NCBI GenBank assembly: GCA_004292985.1
Contig: RDXT01000330.1
Coordinates: 1 to 5,642, forward strand
Direction: 5' to 3'
Length of the DNA: 5,642 nt
DNA from: Bacteroidota bacterium
GTDB lineage: Bacteria > Bacteroidota > Bacteroidia > J057
The notes under the pieces are model-generated. The model saw only the letters and a program-made list of their open reading frames with translations, searched no databases and had not been told where the DNA came from. Positions 5,579 through 5,642 of the stretch are shown here, one piece after another. The translations under genes and the position numbers were made by a program. Each line of letters opens with the position of its first letter. Position 1 is the first letter of the stretch.

Positions 5579-5642
5579 TTTTTCCGAAAATACCTTAGTC
5601 CAACTAAAACCATAAGACCGATCAGAATAAATGGCCATAGAT
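5575..5642 (-). CDS. 3' end of a membrane-protein gene (truncated by the window edge)
   Basis: Only the last 21 codons are visible, reading LWPFILIGLMVLVGLRYFRKK and then TGA (5577-5575). This is a hydrophobic helix of about 15 residues followed by a basic RYFRKK tail, the standard look of a final transmembrane segment with a positively charged cytoplasmic end. The TGA overlaps the DUF1801 start as ATGA, which argues that the frame is truly coding and that it heads the operon visible here. The protein's family cannot be told from the fragment. It is too short for ordinary gene finders and would be missed without the overlap clue. Confidence 0.62.
   Translation of the reverse strand, partial: LWPFILIGLMVLVGLRYFRKK

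Noticed and set aside
5585..5592. TATTTTCG on the minus strand as a -7 box before DUF1801
   Set aside because: It mismatches TAnnTTTG, has no -33 element, and lies within the last codons of the coupled upstream gene, so an internal promoter is not needed.
5579..5638. 20-residue N-terminal extension of DUF1801 from ATG 5638
   Set aside because: The same bases encode a convincing transmembrane tail in another frame that ends with an ATGA overlap at 5578; the extension also lacks DUF1801 character.

Overview
The window looks like an ordinary chromosomal stretch of a moderately GC-rich member of the Bacteroidota. The evidence is the promoter vocabulary: several gaps contain the TAnnTTTG -7 box typical of that phylum (exact at 1593-1600 and 2684-2691 on the minus strand). 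Start codons almost entirely lack Shine-Dalgarno sequences, which also fits. A genus cannot be named from sequence alone. A Saprospiraceae- or Cytophagales-like bacterium is a guess from the GC level and the lone Uma2 gene.

Layout. One gene, a Uma2-family predicted nuclease (72-695), is on the plus strand. Everything else is on the minus strand, read from the right edge leftwards. (a) A membrane protein of which only the last 21 residues are visible (to 5575), a DUF1801 protein (5162-5578) and a nucleoside hydrolase (4236-5165) are joined by two ATGA stop/start overlaps and look like one translationally coupled operon. (b) A 185-base gap holds a perfect 11+1+11 palindrome, probably the operon's 3' end, and a possible promoter. 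(c) A lipoprotein alpha/beta hydrolase (3187-4050) is followed 22 bases later by a VOC/glyoxalase-fold protein (2751-3164). (d) After a promoter in a 92-base gap come an unrecognised 115-residue protein (2311-2658) and, through a third ATGA overlap, a membrane-anchored YafK-like L,D-transpeptidase (1616-2314). (e) A 3-mercaptopyruvate-type sulfurtransferase (728-1576) has its own promoter box and converges on the Uma2 gene.

How the genes work together. No pathway links them all. They are mostly small-molecule or housekeeping enzymes: nucleoside salvage, sulfur transfer, peptidoglycan cross-linking or remodelling, and general hydrolysis. The tightest functional hints are the three ATGA-coupled junctions. 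The pairing of the unknown 115-residue protein with an envelope L,D-transpeptidase is the one most worth following up.

I found no CRISPR array, tRNA, rRNA, insertion sequence, toxin-antitoxin pair or defence island, and I do not see a convincing new multi-gene system. The most informative finding beyond the obvious genes is the 3' end of a membrane-protein gene at the right edge, which also fixes the start of the DUF1801 gene.
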